Below, piece by piece: positions 12,193 to 23,820 of a stretch of DNA of 64,000 bases (its first letter is position 1; every line of letters starts with the position of its first letter). A program made the translations under genes and the position numbers. The stretch is from Isoperla grammatica (taxonomy: Eukaryota > Arthropoda > Insecta > Plecoptera > Perlodidae), in NCBI GenBank assembly GCA_945910005.1, contig OX246740.1:52860526-52924525 (forward strand), in the 5' to 3' direction. The notes under the pieces are model-generated. The model ran no database searches and was not told the origin of the DNA. It saw only the letters and a list, made by a program, of their open reading frames with translations.

Positions 12193-12486
12193 GCAGCGCC
12201 ATCTATCACAACTGCAGTGTATATCGTACTGTCGCCGGGCAACGCAAGGGGACCATTTCTCTCCGCATCACGAGCGCGTCCCGACTTTGACGAATATCAC
12301 CGCCTTCTCGCCTCGCTCGCTCGCACAGCAACACACGGCCTTCTGAATACCAAACACACGGCCTCCTCTGTATTCACGGGGCGTACACCGCGTAGAGACA
12401 ACAATGGGGGCTGATTCGACGCCACGCGTGACTTGTCGAGCCTTGTTCGTCGCTCACATTTCTAGTTTACTCTTGGCCAATAGGGG

Positions 12487-12604
12487 GTATTCACGTGACA
12501 TTATAATGCAGGATAAAACATGTGTTGACATTTGAGCTGTCCAAAGAAGATGTACATCACGAAATATGGTAGTTTTTACACGTAAACATTCAAACATGAC
12601 CGGG
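12487..12604. repeat. Interspersed repeat A, copy 3
   Basis: GGTATTCACGTGACATTATA, then ACATTTGAGCTG and CACGAAATATGG match the repeat A copies at 1735 and 13648. It joins directly to a SINE body at its right. Confidence 0.55.
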
Positions 12605-12890
12605 ATAGAAACGAAGTAAGTTGTTCTGAATCGGCCTTGTTGATTTTGATGACATTTGTCCGCACAGGTGTTCTCGCACTGTCCAATCACTGATTCGTAT
12701 TATGTTTCGCATTTGAAATAGGTATCGATCTTTGATTGGTTATCGCCCACTCGTCGATGGTGTTCGGAACCTACAGGCTTGGTTTAGTCGCTTTAAAATT
12801 AAAGTCCTCCCCCACTGAAAATCAGTTTCGTTACTGAGTGGGTTAGACTCTTAACGTGAATTTATTTTATTTATTTATTGTATTTTGTAT
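12605..12890 (+). mobile_element. SINE body and tail, 5'-truncated
   Basis: From AAGTTGTTCTGAATCGGCCT through CACTGTCCAATCACTGATTC and GGTTTAGTCGCTTTAAAATT to a tail with CCCACTGAAAATCAG and CTGAGTGGG and a T/A-rich end. The same body is found complete on the minus strand at 32262-32715 and again at 53365-53700. The tRNA-like head is missing here. Confidence 0.75.
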
Positions 12891-13365
12891 ACCAAATTCC
12901 GGGGTCTTCTTGTAACTAGTATATTCCCGAAATGAAACACAGGATAAGGTTGTAGGATGGGTGCGACCAAGGAGTGAAACCTATATGAGAAGTAAACTGA
13001 AGCTAGGGCAGCTTTACTTAAAATAGCAACGCACCAAATGACTTCACACTAAATATTTAACTGTCCGCTAGTATGTTTTCATCACAGTAACCACCAATCG
13101 GAAGCTTTGAAATCAAACTATCCGACACCTAACTATTTAAGCGGAAGTCATAGGACCATACATAACTTACTTCTAAAACGTAATTGTTTACACTAGAAAC
13201 ATTCCCTGCTTCAGTTTGTTCAAGAATTCACAAGTATAAGACAGAACAAAGTATTTTTTGAAATGTCCAACGTTCAACTCTACAAAAAAACTACCTCGTG
13301 TTGGATGGGGACAGTCGATAATATTGTTTCAACCATCAAGACAATTCTACTCGACCACACAAAAA

Positions 13366-13392
13366 CAGCCCCCCCCCCCCCCTCCCCCCCAC
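13366..13392 (+). repeat. Poly(C) tract
   Basis: A run of more than twelve C, a T pair and seven more C within otherwise AT-rich sequence. Similar tracts occur near 12150, 20020, 38367, 39549, 42771, 44758 and 49046. The flanking 12891-13647 has no gene I recognise. Confidence 0.9.
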
Positions 13393-13647
13393 GTCACAAT
13401 AGCACTGACGAGAGAAATGAAAACACAAACGTATTAAGAAAACAACTCTCGACATAGGAAGGGAATAACAAAATGGCCATTTCGATTCTTCAACGAGTTT
13501 ATACTAGAGCATTAGATAAATATCTGGAACACTTGCAGTATTGTTTTGACACAGTATAGAAATACGAGTCGACAAAGAAGTTTCTTGTATTATATAACAA
13601 GTGTTTTCACTTCGCTGGTCCGCCGTTCATTTCCCGGCGCCGCCACC

Positions 13648-13840
13648 AGTCACGTGACGTCATAATGGACGCCAAAATGGGTTTGCACATTAATTTTGAG
13701 CTGTCACGAATATGGTTACCACGAAATATGAGTTTTAACTCGTACCCCTATGTAATGTCCCTCATAACAAAGTTTACGAAAATTGTTACTTGTGCCACTG
13801 TAAACCACAAAAAGAGTGGCAAGTTATTGTTATATATATA
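13648..13840. repeat. Interspersed repeat A, copy 4
   Basis: CACGTGACGTCATAATGG, TTTTGAGCTGTCACGAATAT and CCACGAAATATGAGTTTTAA followed by AACAAAGTTTACGA match copy 1. It contains the composite CACGTGACGTCA. Confidence 0.6.
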
Positions 13841-14234
13841 TACATGATGAGATCCATATGGGACTGAATCCAACTTTCGACATCCAATCCTCTTCGGGAA
13901 GTTTTTAAACGAGAAGTGAACTGGGATTTTTATCCAAAATACATCTCAACACCGGTCTGCATCCTCAAATGGGTCTGTACACTATCAAATTCCCTCAATT
14001 GAACCCTAAAGAAATCGTCACCAAAGAGTTGACGAGACAAAAAAGGTGTTATATTTTATTAGCAATACACTCTTCTCAAAATTAACAACTTTGAACATCA
14101 CCGAAATCACAGCCTGCTCGTAACAAGACGTCCGTCTCAATCCACCGCCCTTCTCGCGATATTAGAAGAGTTTATGACGGTTGCTAAGCGACCAACCGTT
14201 ATTAATTTCAAACGGATTTTACGAGTGTCCATAT

Positions 14235-14714
14235 AGGCACCGAGATTGGCCACTGATGGCGCTAGTGAAAACGAATGAAGCGCTCCAAGTGGCAAAGTCG
14301 CGCAACAACCTGCTGAAGCAGCGTCGTTCTTCCTACGTCAATAAAGGGAAATTGTGAAAATTGTTTAATTAAATACGGGTTTTAAAATTTTCGTGCAGAT
14401 TATGAATCCCATCAGTAAATCTTAAAAAGGCAAGCCACCATTTTAATCAGGACACGTTTTAGACGTAAAAACAACAAATAACACACAACAAACACAAACA
14501 AAACAAGACAATAAAAGCCAAAACAAAAGCACAAAACAAAACAACAATACAAAATAAATACACATCAACAATAAAAAACAAAACAAACACCAAACAAAAA
14601 CAAGATATATCACAATAATATCCAGCACTATTTTCAACCGCGGAATGAAATCTTCAGCAGTTTGTTGCTAAATTTGGCCACATATAGCGCTGTATGTACT
14701 AACACACGGTGCCT
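14235..14714. mobile_element. 480-bp element with AGGCACCG inverted ends, copy 2
   Basis: Near-identical to 2819-3298. Flanked by AT on both sides of AGGCACCG...CGGTGCCT (or TA if the terminal A/T is counted as flank), consistent with a short target duplication. Near-identity over the full length, with unrelated flanks, points to recent mobility rather than segmental duplication. Confidence 0.75.
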
Positions 14715-15259
14715 ATTTCGCACAACGAATGAACGACCGAATGCAAGTCAATTCGGCCAATATCGTTATTACGAGTGTATTCTGCCCTCCGATAAAAGTT
14801 GTATGTTTACGGTCGTACTTGTGGCCGGCGACCTCGCAACACATATATAAGACACATTGTCGACAATGCGCTGACGTAGTGCATGCACGGCTCGTACGCT
14901 GGACTCCTGGGTCGACGCCCGGTGCGGGCCTCACTCACAGGTTCACTGTGACAAGCTCTCAAATGACGGTAAAGAACCATAAAATTAAACGATTTTTTTT
15001 TTTTTTACAGAACAAATTAAAATAGAATATAATATATTCACATAATGCGCGTGGGCGCCATATTGTTTGCAAAAACGGCGTTTTCATTGTTGTAATGTTC
15101 CAAATGGGGTTTGCTTCAAGTGTTACTGTCTCTCGCATTAGTTTGATATCGAAAGTAGGATAGATTATAAGCGTTTTGACGCGGAAAATACAAAACGATG
15201 ACTGTGGTAGGAAGTAGTTTTTCTCAAAGAACTACAAGAAGGAATTTATTTTAGCCTCT

Positions 15260-15840
15260 CTATAATACAATGTGCAGTCCCCTATGTGATTTTATCGTGG
15301 CTTATCATGCACGGTATTACGTAGGCCCAAGATATAGCTTCATCAAATCTTCCATCAGCTAATAGGTATATGCTAAAGGGAGTATCATATCTAAGGACCG
15401 GTATGATGATATCCACTAACTTTTATTCTTCGAATAGCTTATCACCATATATATAGCAACCGCGAAAGGAATGCTTTGAAGTGATCTTTATTGCTACATA
15501 TTTGTTGGTTTTACTTGATCCTGGAATGAAGCGTCTCTTCTCTATACAAAACAATGTATAATATAGTGCCTTGTGTGACATATTATATAGCTTTATCGTG
15601 GCTTATCATGCAGGGTATTACTTACGTATAGCTATTCTATTCGACTCAAAGGTTCCATCAGCTAATAGGATTGTGCTAAAGGGAATATCATAACTAATAT
15701 TGTGTATGTGATCTAGAAATAAAGCAAGCATAAGACAATGTACAATATGTAACCGGAACCTTATGTGACTTCTGCGCCACTATCGTGCCTTACCACCGTT
15801 ATTATACGTCAGAGGGGTTGTTTTAAGGCAATATTATATT
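15260..15840. repeat. Degenerate long tandem repeat, about 300-bp period
   Basis: TTATCGTGGCTTATCATGCA occurs at 15293 and 15596. Both are followed by CCATCAGCTAATAGG and by GTGCTAAAGGGAATATCATA or similar. A weaker third copy starts near 15735. No coding content. Confidence 0.65.
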
Positions 15841-16160
15841 CTAAACAACATGTGTATGATCTAGATCACATATCATCGGTACATTCGCTGACACAAATCA
15901 ATATCATAAATCAAATCATATCAAATCAAATCAAAATCATAAATATCTTCAACTACAACACGTCTTAGGATTAATTTAAGCGAGTTCCCGGTTAGGTAAT
16001 TGTTTTCTTATCGTATTGTCTATATTGAAACATTCTAAATTCTTGTTCCTGGGTGTCGAGAATATTAACATATATCGATAGCTTCGCTAGACACGCATCA
16101 ACTTCCCTTACAAAATTATACACCTCACCTCGGCGATGATTCGTAGATCTTACTTTTAAG

Positions 16161-16421
16161 ATGATGAAAGGTATGTATTTAGATGTTATGCCAACTATGT
16201 TTAATTTTGTTGAACGTACTCGTGATTCTATATTAACTTTTACTTTACAGGTTCCTATAATGAATTCCGAGTCGTTCCGCAGGTCATTCTTGTACAGAGG
16301 TGTACACTTCTGGAATTCCCTTCCGCATGATCTTCGAAGCCAGTTTGTGAGATTGCGGCTCTTAGAATTTAGGAATAAGATTGAGTCTGTAATTCTTAAG
16401 ATGAGAGTTAGGCGTGTTTAA
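16161..16421 (+). pseudogene. 3' end of an L2/CR1-like LINE ORF2
   Basis: Encodes an 86-aa C-terminal fragment with FRRSFLYRGVHFWNSLPHDL followed by RSQFVRLRLLEFRNKIE. The RSF-Y-G--WNSLP-D-R pattern is typical of the extreme C-terminus of ORF2 in L2/CR1-type and related non-LTR retrotransposons. No reverse-transcriptase core remains upstream, as expected for a 5'-truncated copy. The element's 3' untranslated region runs on to an AAAT repeat at about 17155-17187. Confidence 0.75.
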
Positions 16422-17155
16422 GTTAAGATTGTTCTACTGTAAGTGGTTTTTCATCTGTTTTAGATGGAGATAATTGTTGGTCTGCTGGGAATCTACATCC
16501 GATTTCCTGAATTCTCTTGATTCAGTTTGATCTCTACTTAAAAATGGTTCTCGGATCAAGTTTTTCAAGACCATCTTTCTTTCAAGATTCGAAGTGAAGA
16601 TAGAAGGCGTGTGCTGTTTCCCGGGTTGCTTTTACGTGGAATTTTATTTTTCCCAGATTGCAGTTTCTGATTTTTTGCAATCCTCATTTCGTTTGAGCTG
16701 GGACCGTTAACAAATCAGTTTTTCTTTTTTTCTTTTTTCTTTTTTCTTTTTTCTTTTTTCTTTTTTCTTTTTTCTTTTTTCATTTTTCTTTTTTCTTTAT
16801 CCTTTTTCTTTTTTCTTTTTTCTTTTCTTTCTTCTTTTTTCTCTTCTTTTTCACTTTTATATATATACATATATTTATTTTTTCCAACAATTTTTTTTGT
16901 TTCTTCATGTTCTTTCTTATTTGCATACTTCTATTTTTTTTTTTTTAATATGTTGAATTTCCACTTCATGTGATTTTATTTCATTTCTCAATTATTTTTT
17001 CTTGTTCTTGATTATATTTTATATAGTTCAGTAGTTTGTTTTGTTTTTGTTGTTATTGTTATTTATGATTTCATTACTATTCATTGTTTGCATAGCTTAG
17101 TTTTATTTAAGGTCCTCCTTTGTAAATCAGTTTTTATAACTGAATAGGATAGACA

Positions 17156-17187
<32 letters not shown>

Positions 17188-17190
17188 ACC
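16422..17190 (+). mobile_element. 3' UTR and tail of the LINE fragment, with (TTTTTTC)n
   Basis: Contains a TTTTTTC repeat (about 16718-16840) and ends TTGTAAATCAGTTTTTATAA, CTGAATAGGATAGAC and an (AAAT)n tail. The last 60 bases resemble the end of the SINE family (CTGAAAATCAG, then CTGAGTGGGTTAGAC), suggesting the SINE borrows this LINE's 3' end. Confidence 0.6.
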
Positions 17191-17418
17191 GAACCGACTA
17201 TGTTACCGTGTGCGAGATACAAATCGAGGAGATCACTCACTATAGTGCTTTCAATATCAAGATGCACTCGACTCTTCACTTCACAACATAACGTATTGTA
17301 TACTTGGCCCAAGATTACCTTACATATTATGCTTTCGTCACAGGCGAGGCACTCATAGCCAACCAGCGAACCGCCCGAGAAAAGCTCGCGCAAATACCGA
17401 TCGCTGATTGACTACGAA

Positions 17419-19395
17419 CAGTGGCGTCACTAGGGGGTTTTGGGGGGGGCCTGCGCCCCCCCAATCGCAATCTGCGCCCCCCCAATAATTTCCTCGTTCA
17501 ATCAATTTTATTCCTTAAATTTCCAATCTTAAAGTGCTAGCGTGTCTCTTTAAAAAATCGAAGATCAAAAGTCTTTTGATCAACAATACTTACATAATAT
17601 ATTATAATATTTCATTAATAATTATGACATGCTAATGGCAATTAATCAAGCCTTCATTTATTAAAATATAACCGTTAATCAGCATTTATCTCCTGCATAT
17701 AATTTATGAAAGATATTTAATATTATTACATTTTGTACCACAAAGAGTGGTCACTTTATTGACAGATGTTCTTTAGATGGAGTTTTGTGACAAGTCGTAT
17801 TAGTGGATAGTACAATATGTCTTATCTTTTGTAAAGTAATTGAGGAATGACTGACATTGTTATCTTATAAATTAATAATTAAAATACTATAACAAATATA
17901 CCGTGACAATCATAATATTATTTCATGCAATCAGTCTTCTGGTATACTAAAATAGTTGTGTGTGTATAAAATCCTTTTTAGGGCCGCTCTATTATCCTTA
18001 TGATTCCCTTGCTCAAATCGCTGTAAAGGCTGTTTCGAAGCCCCCGTGTAGCCCGCGCAAGTCCAATCAACTAGTTACTTGCGCCGGGCGGACTGGCAGG
18101 TACGGAACTACGGAAACCCGTACGGGGCCCCCCCGGGTGGGGGCCCCCTTGAGGGCCACCACCCAACCCCCTGAAAATATATTACGGTATATAGATTATG
18201 AAACAATAGTAAGAAGAGCATAATATTATGTATCTCATGTCAGTGAAAAGGGACATATAGAGTTATATAGACCATCTAGACTACAAAGATTTCCGCTTTC
18301 TTCCTCTGAGCTTACTTTTTTATAGTTAAGTTTGAAATATAAAACATGCCAGTGCTGGAAATTTCTTTAATTTAATTTTAAAGTGGTGTAACAGTTCAAC
18401 ATGTTGTTCGACACACCTATCATCATTTATCGATTTTTACACGTGTTTATATGCGTTCTAGACAAATTAATAGGAAACAAGAACTCTCAAGATTTCTGCT
18501 CGCTAGCTCGCTACTTGAGAGTGACTTTTGATAGTTTGCAAGTAAACTTTGTTATATCTGAAAGTACCATTTTGCCCATTTATAATAGAACAGGCTCATA
18601 TAAAAATGAAATAAAGGAGTTTTCAAGTCGTGTGTCATTACAAAGCCACTTTCCGTAAAATAGCTGACTGAAAATCGGGCTGATCACGTGTCTATAAGCG
18701 TTCAAAATTTAAAAAGGCGAACTTTGTTGCAATATCTATCGGCGCCTACTGAAAACCGATCCAGCGCAGCACTAGCCATAAGATTACTTCTCAAATGACA
18801 GGATCGAACTCCTATCCTAGACCTATGACGTTAGGAATTATCAGTGTAATATTGACTTTACTTTAATTGTTTTTCATGATAGGATTTCGCCTCAAAACGC
18901 GTTTTAGTCCACTAAGCATCATGCAGGGTCGAAAATTGTTTCGCCTTCGGCGACGTTGCCTCCGGCGGCAGGGGCTTCGCCCCCGACCCAGCTGCATACT
19001 CAGCTACAACACTCGTTACGAGTACAAATTACACGATGCGAGTGGACAACTAGTAGTCGATATTTGTAGAAGGTTGGGAAACAATACAGTTTGAAATATA
19101 CAACTGCCAGTGTTGCGAAAGTTTCTTCATCAATTTCGTTTTTGAAAGTGGTGTTCACAGTTCAACACGTTGTTCCACACAACTATCATCATTTATCGAT
19201 TTTTAAACGTGTTTATATGCGTTCTAACAAAATAACAGGCTGAAAAATTTTCGCCTCCGGCGGCTGGGGACCCCTTATAGCTTCGCCAGGTCCCGGGGAC
19301 CCTAACATCGTTTTCCGTACGGGCCCTACCCCCCCCCCCCGCCAATCCGCCTCTGCTTGCGCCCCCCCAATCCCAGAATCCTAGTGACGCCCCTG
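17419..19395. mobile_element. Non-autonomous hAT element, 1977 bp
   Basis: Begins CAGTGGCGTCACTAGGGG and ends CCTAGTGACGCCCCTG. It is flanked by a perfect 8-bp duplication ACTACGAA at 17411-17418 and 19396-19403. No transposase reading frame is present. A segment of about 140 bp near 18330 (CAGTTCAACATGTTGTTC, ATCATTTATCGATTTTTA, ATATGCGTTCTA) is repeated in diverged form near 19092. GC-rich patches such as GCCTCCGGCGGC sit in AT-rich surroundings. Confidence 0.88.
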
Positions 19396-19403
19396 ACTAC
19401 GAA

Positions 19404-20398
19404 CCCGTCGCCTGTGACGAAAGCATGTGTGTGGTAGGACTTGGGACAACTATATAATGCCAGTATTCATTGCGAAGCTAGAGAGTAATTTATTTATATA
19501 GGAATAGTGATGTTCTATCTTGATTGTGTTACGCTTGTAAATATACAACATAGAGTGGTTCTTGAAATGGAGTGAACTATAGCTAGCTGGGTCAGTCAAT
19601 TCACGTGACTTACGACCAAGGACATAAATAAACCAATCCCAGGAGTAGAATGTATGTTTGTCCGGGGGGAAAGAGATCGCACACATCACTTGTCAAGCGC
19701 GCAACAGGTGATTTGTTTGATATTGACGGTTAGACCCGTAGTAAACCAACCCTCTTCTCTATACGGGGACATAAAACGTGACCCCTGACCGCGTAATAGA
19801 CGAGACACGTGTGCAGGACACGTGGCCAAAAAGTTGGATCACGTATTCTCCAAAGAAGTTGGCGTATTACTCTAGATCTAGATGACGCGTATAGTAGAGT
19901 CTGTATATTAGAGGGAGATTATATAAACGATTGTATCCTTTTCTGGGCCCGGGGTAGAATAGGCCCAGGGTGACGTGACTCTGCCAGTCGTAAGAGGCGA
20001 CGAAAGGAGACCCTGCCCCTCCCCCCCCCCCCCCCATTGTCCCATGTAAGATTACTCCTTCCACTTGGCCCTCCCTTGCTGGACTCCTCTTACGTACGAC
20101 GACCCCCGCTATGTATAATGGATCAGATTTGGAAGACGTCATATGGCCTAAGCTGTCGAGTACGTCGCTAAACACCCAATAATGAAAAAATTAAAAGATT
20201 ATGAACATTTGTGTTATGTTCGAGGTGTAATGCGAATGAAATTGAGCGAGCGACCACATTACAGCTCGTCTTACTCGCGCGCGTGAAATCGAGACTCGAT
20301 AGGATTATCCCATGGCCCCACATAATATGTCCGCCTACACCTCCAAGAGAAGAGAGTATGACTGTGTTTGACGACAACGTGTGTTTGTTTGTTGTTCC
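19404..20398. other. Intergenic; no gene recognised
   Basis: A poly(C) run lies at about 20018-20034. Frames on the minus strand of 80-102 aa span low-complexity or non-conserved sequence. The last 40 bases form a polypyrimidine-rich stretch (GTTTGTTTGTTGTTCCAG) that could be the acceptor of the exon candidate that follows. Confidence 0.4.
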
Positions 20399-20513
20399 AG
20401 ACGACAAGTCCAAGGACGGCTACAGCAAGACGATGGTCTCTCAGGTCTCCATAGCGATGTCGCCCATGACCCACAAGAGTGACGACGACGTCTTCATGGA
20501 CGACAAGCTGTAG
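20399..20513 (+). CDS. Candidate terminal coding exon of an unidentified gene
   Basis: After the acceptor-like TGTTGTTCCAG the sequence is GC-balanced and open to a TAG at 20511-20513. It encodes an acidic C-terminus: DKSKDGYSKTMVSQVSIAMS, then PMTHKSDDDVFMDDKL. Codon use (AAG, GAC, GTC, ATG) differs from the AT-rich flanks and looks coding. No family is recognised and no upstream exon of the same gene was found in 15-20 kb. A repeat-derived chance frame is the alternative. The stop codon overlaps the first unit of the CRE minisatellite. Confidence 0.45.
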
Positions 20514-21545
20514 TGACGTCATCGGGAACCAATAAGAAGCTAAAGTGACGTCATCGAGACCCAATAAGAAGAAGAAGAAGCTTTAGTGACGTCATCGAGA
20601 ACCAATAAGACGCTGATGTGACGTCATAGAGGCCCAAGAAGTTGATGTGACGTCATCGAGACCCAATAAGAAGCTGTAGTGACGTCATCGAGACCCAATA
20701 AGAAGCTGTAGTGACGTCATCGAGACCCAATAAGAAGCTGTATTGACGTCATCGAGAACCAATAAGAAGCTGTAGTGACGTCATCGAGACCCAATAAGAA
20801 GCTGTATTGACGTCATCGAGAACCAATAAGAAGCTGTAGTGACGTCATCGAGACCCAATAAGAAGCTTTAGTGACGTCATCGAAACCCAATAAGAAGCTG
20901 TAGTGACGTCATCGAGACCCAATAAGAAGCTTTAGTGACGTCATCGAGACCCAATGAGAAGCTGTAGTGACGTCATCGAGAACCAATAAGAAGCTGTAGT
21001 GACGTCATCGAAACCCAATAAGAAGAAGCTCTAGTGACGTCATCGATACCCATAAAGAAGAAGCTGTAGTGACGTCATCGTGACCCAATAGCAAGCTGTA
21101 TTGACGTCATAGAGGCCCAATAAGAAGCTTTAGTGACGTCATAGAGGCCCAAGGAGCTGATGTGACGTCATCGAGACCCCAACAACCTGTATGAAGGTCA
21201 TAGAGACCTAACAAGCTGTATGAAGGTCATAGAGACCTAACAAGCTGTATGAAGGTCATAGAGACCTAACAAGCTGTAGTGACGTCATTGAGACCCAATA
21301 AGGAGCTACAGTGACGTCATTGAGACCCAATTAGGAGCTACAGTGACGTCATTGAGACCCAATAAGGAGTTACAGTGACGTCATTGAGACCCAATAAGGA
21401 GCTACAGTGACGTCATTGAGACCCAATTAGGAGCTACAGTGACGTCATTGAGACCCAATAAGGAGTTACAGTGACGTCATTGAGACCCAATAAGGAGCTA
21501 CAGTGACGTCATTGAGACCCAATAAGAAGGAGCGACAGTGACCCA
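20500..21545 (+). repeat. 32-bp minisatellite carrying about 29 CRE palindromes
   Basis: The unit is GTGACGTCATCGAGACCC, then AATAAGAAGCTGTA. TGACGTCA first occurs at 20514 and last at 21504, about 29 times by eye. Spacing is mostly 32 bp. Three degenerate units (GTATGAAGGTCATAGAGACC) at about 21188-21265 have lost the CRE. The right third (21295-21511) has a 96-bp higher-order unit of three variants (AATAAGGAGCTA, AATTAGGAGCTA, AATAAGGAGTTA). The first unit arises from AAGCTGTAG at the end of the candidate exon. Confidence 0.95.
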
Positions 21546-22303
21546 ACAACAAGACTTTCTGTACATCGGTACTCGTGTGTTAAAGATGGTTAGAGCTAGA
21601 CATGCCAGGCGTATTACATCACGGCATGTTGCGCTCCCTCACAGAGCCCTATATCGAGGCCTTCGTTATACTCACTTCGATAGCGACGGCCTCGCCCATA
21701 CACGGACATATCAACCCCCTCATGCTACAGTCTGCAGTGTAGAGACATACAGATGTGTATAAAGGAATAACACAGATAGAGCTTACTGCATAGCGCTACT
21801 CGAGTTTACCTAGCAGAGGTACCGCCAAGTATGGCAGGTGATCGCATATCGTGTTAAAATACTCAATTTGACTGTCAGTAATCCTAACAATTCATGAGCA
21901 GGCAACATTTCTACGTAGATTTGAGGCAAATCTTAATGAAATGTTTTGACGAGTGCATTATTATAAATATTGATAATATGTTTTTAATTTTTATTGTGAT
22001 GACAATACTAAAAAAGTGTTGTAATTTATTATATTTTAGTAGATTTCCTGTTCTGTAGATTATTTTATGAAATAACGTAAATATTGTTAATAAAGTATAT
22101 ATCTGTAGAAGTTTCTATTGTCGGTTCTATACCTGCCCAATGTTCAAATACGTTGACTAAGCTAGGTAGGTTTATATAAATTTTTATATCGTTTTTAGCC
22201 ACGTCTGTCAAAATCTGCTCGAGCATATTTATCTTTCAAACATTCTTAATTGTTTCTATAGAATCGAAGAAGAAACGGTTAATCTATGTCAGTACCTTAC
22301 TAA
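21546..22303. other. Intergenic; no gene recognised
   Basis: AT-rich. A 74-aa plus-strand frame at 21538-21762 begins inside the minisatellite edge and shows no recognisable domain. Confidence 0.4.
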
Positions 22304-22450
22304 GGGCCAGTCTTACAGTCTCGTTAAAAGAAAGTTATTTGTAGCAATTAAGCTATTTGGAGGATTTCAAGGGTTTTGATTGGTGGTTGCCATGGAGAAA
22401 ACAAGCTATTCGACAAATAAGTAGTTATTGGGACATTGTAAGACTGGACA
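22304..22450 (+). mobile_element. 147-bp Harbinger-like MITE, copy 2
   Basis: GGGCCAGTCTTAC to GTAAGACTGGACA, flanked by a perfect TAA/TAA duplication (22301-22303 and 22451-22453). It is the cleanest of the three copies and the best evidence for the 3-bp duplication. Confidence 0.8.
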
Positions 22451-23820
22451 TAAGTAGTTGGTAAACTATGGAATAATGCAGAGTATGGTTTCTATTACTC
22501 TTTTTTTTTTAATTACAACAGTTTTCAGTCATATTGGGCAAGGAAAGAAAGGTGTTACAGTAACACAATGACTTGTATTAATTTATAGAGCACGCTCGAC
22601 ACATCACAAATCTATGTTATTACGCTACCCCATCGACACTAATACGCAACACTCTGTGCGAAGTCACTTCTACGCTAAAGCGCGATTCGATAACGCAACC
22701 AAGCGATGACAACACGTCACAGAAGAACGAAATCTCTGTGCGTACGTACGTAGTGTAGTTAACCTGAAGACTAGCAACTAGTAAGTGATGACAATTGAAT
22801 GTTTAGAGGTTGGTTTTGAGTGTCTTACAAAACAAAACGAAGAAAACGATAAAGAGTGCGCACATTGTACTGTCGAGTCGAAAATATTAGAATCAAGCGC
22901 AATCGTTAGTTTTTAGGACTTAGTTCAAACTTCAAAGGAAATAAATACGTGCATAATTAATTATTAGTTACGTATACATAATATCTCCACATGACTTAAT
23001 ATTACCTAAAGCCAAAGAACAAATACAATATTATTATGTATGTTATGTACCATTATGATTGTACTTCTTCAGCTCAGTTGTATTAACTATGAGCAGAAAT
23101 CTTTTTACCTAGATTTTGTCCCTTACCTCTCAAATATGTACTCCCAAATTACTCCCAAAAACACAAATCCATCATTAATTTTCTAATTTATTTATCAATA
23201 AAATGTGTAATGAAATCACTTGATATTGTATGACAGCCCATACAAAATACTGTCAGCATATGGACGTTTTGATTATCATTCACGACGCGAGTGATTATGT
23301 ATTTGATATTTTGTTAAAGGATTATATTTTACTGTTTTGTTTTGTAAAATAGTTACATAATTCACTACTAAAAAATGTATGTAATAAAGATAAACTTTTG
23401 AAAAACAGTTACCATTATGTACTTTGTTTCCTTCCAATACAAAGCTATACCATAGCACATTCCATAGTGTAAAATAAGTTGCTTCGTGCTACAATTCATA
23501 TAAAAAAATGGAAAAAACAGAATCCTAAACAAATTCAATTTCGATGCAAGTCTTTCCTAAAATACATGTAAATGGTGGATTGCCCATTTATCAACAACAC
23601 TATTAGATAGACTAATTATTTAAAGAGATACTCAGATCAAAAACTAAAAAATACTACACGTACATACATATCAACCTTCAAATATGGAAAACAATTCTAA
23701 AAAGTTATCAATATCATACTTCAGAATAAAGTGGTCAATATTTTCTAAGTATGCAACTGACTATCCCTTTAAAGTTAAAGATAATGAGGAACACATGGAA
23801 ATAAAATCAACACCAATTAT
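22451..23820. other. Intergenic, AT-rich; no gene recognised
   Basis: No coding exon or element ends recognised in either strand. Confidence 0.4.

Noticed and set aside
12020..12414. 81-108-aa proline-rich frames
   Set aside because: Created by poly(C) at the end of a hAT MITE; not conserved in its counterpart repeat.
20514..21545. Regular repeats resembling a CRISPR array
   Set aside because: No unique spacers: the whole 32-bp unit repeats, and the context is animal DNA.
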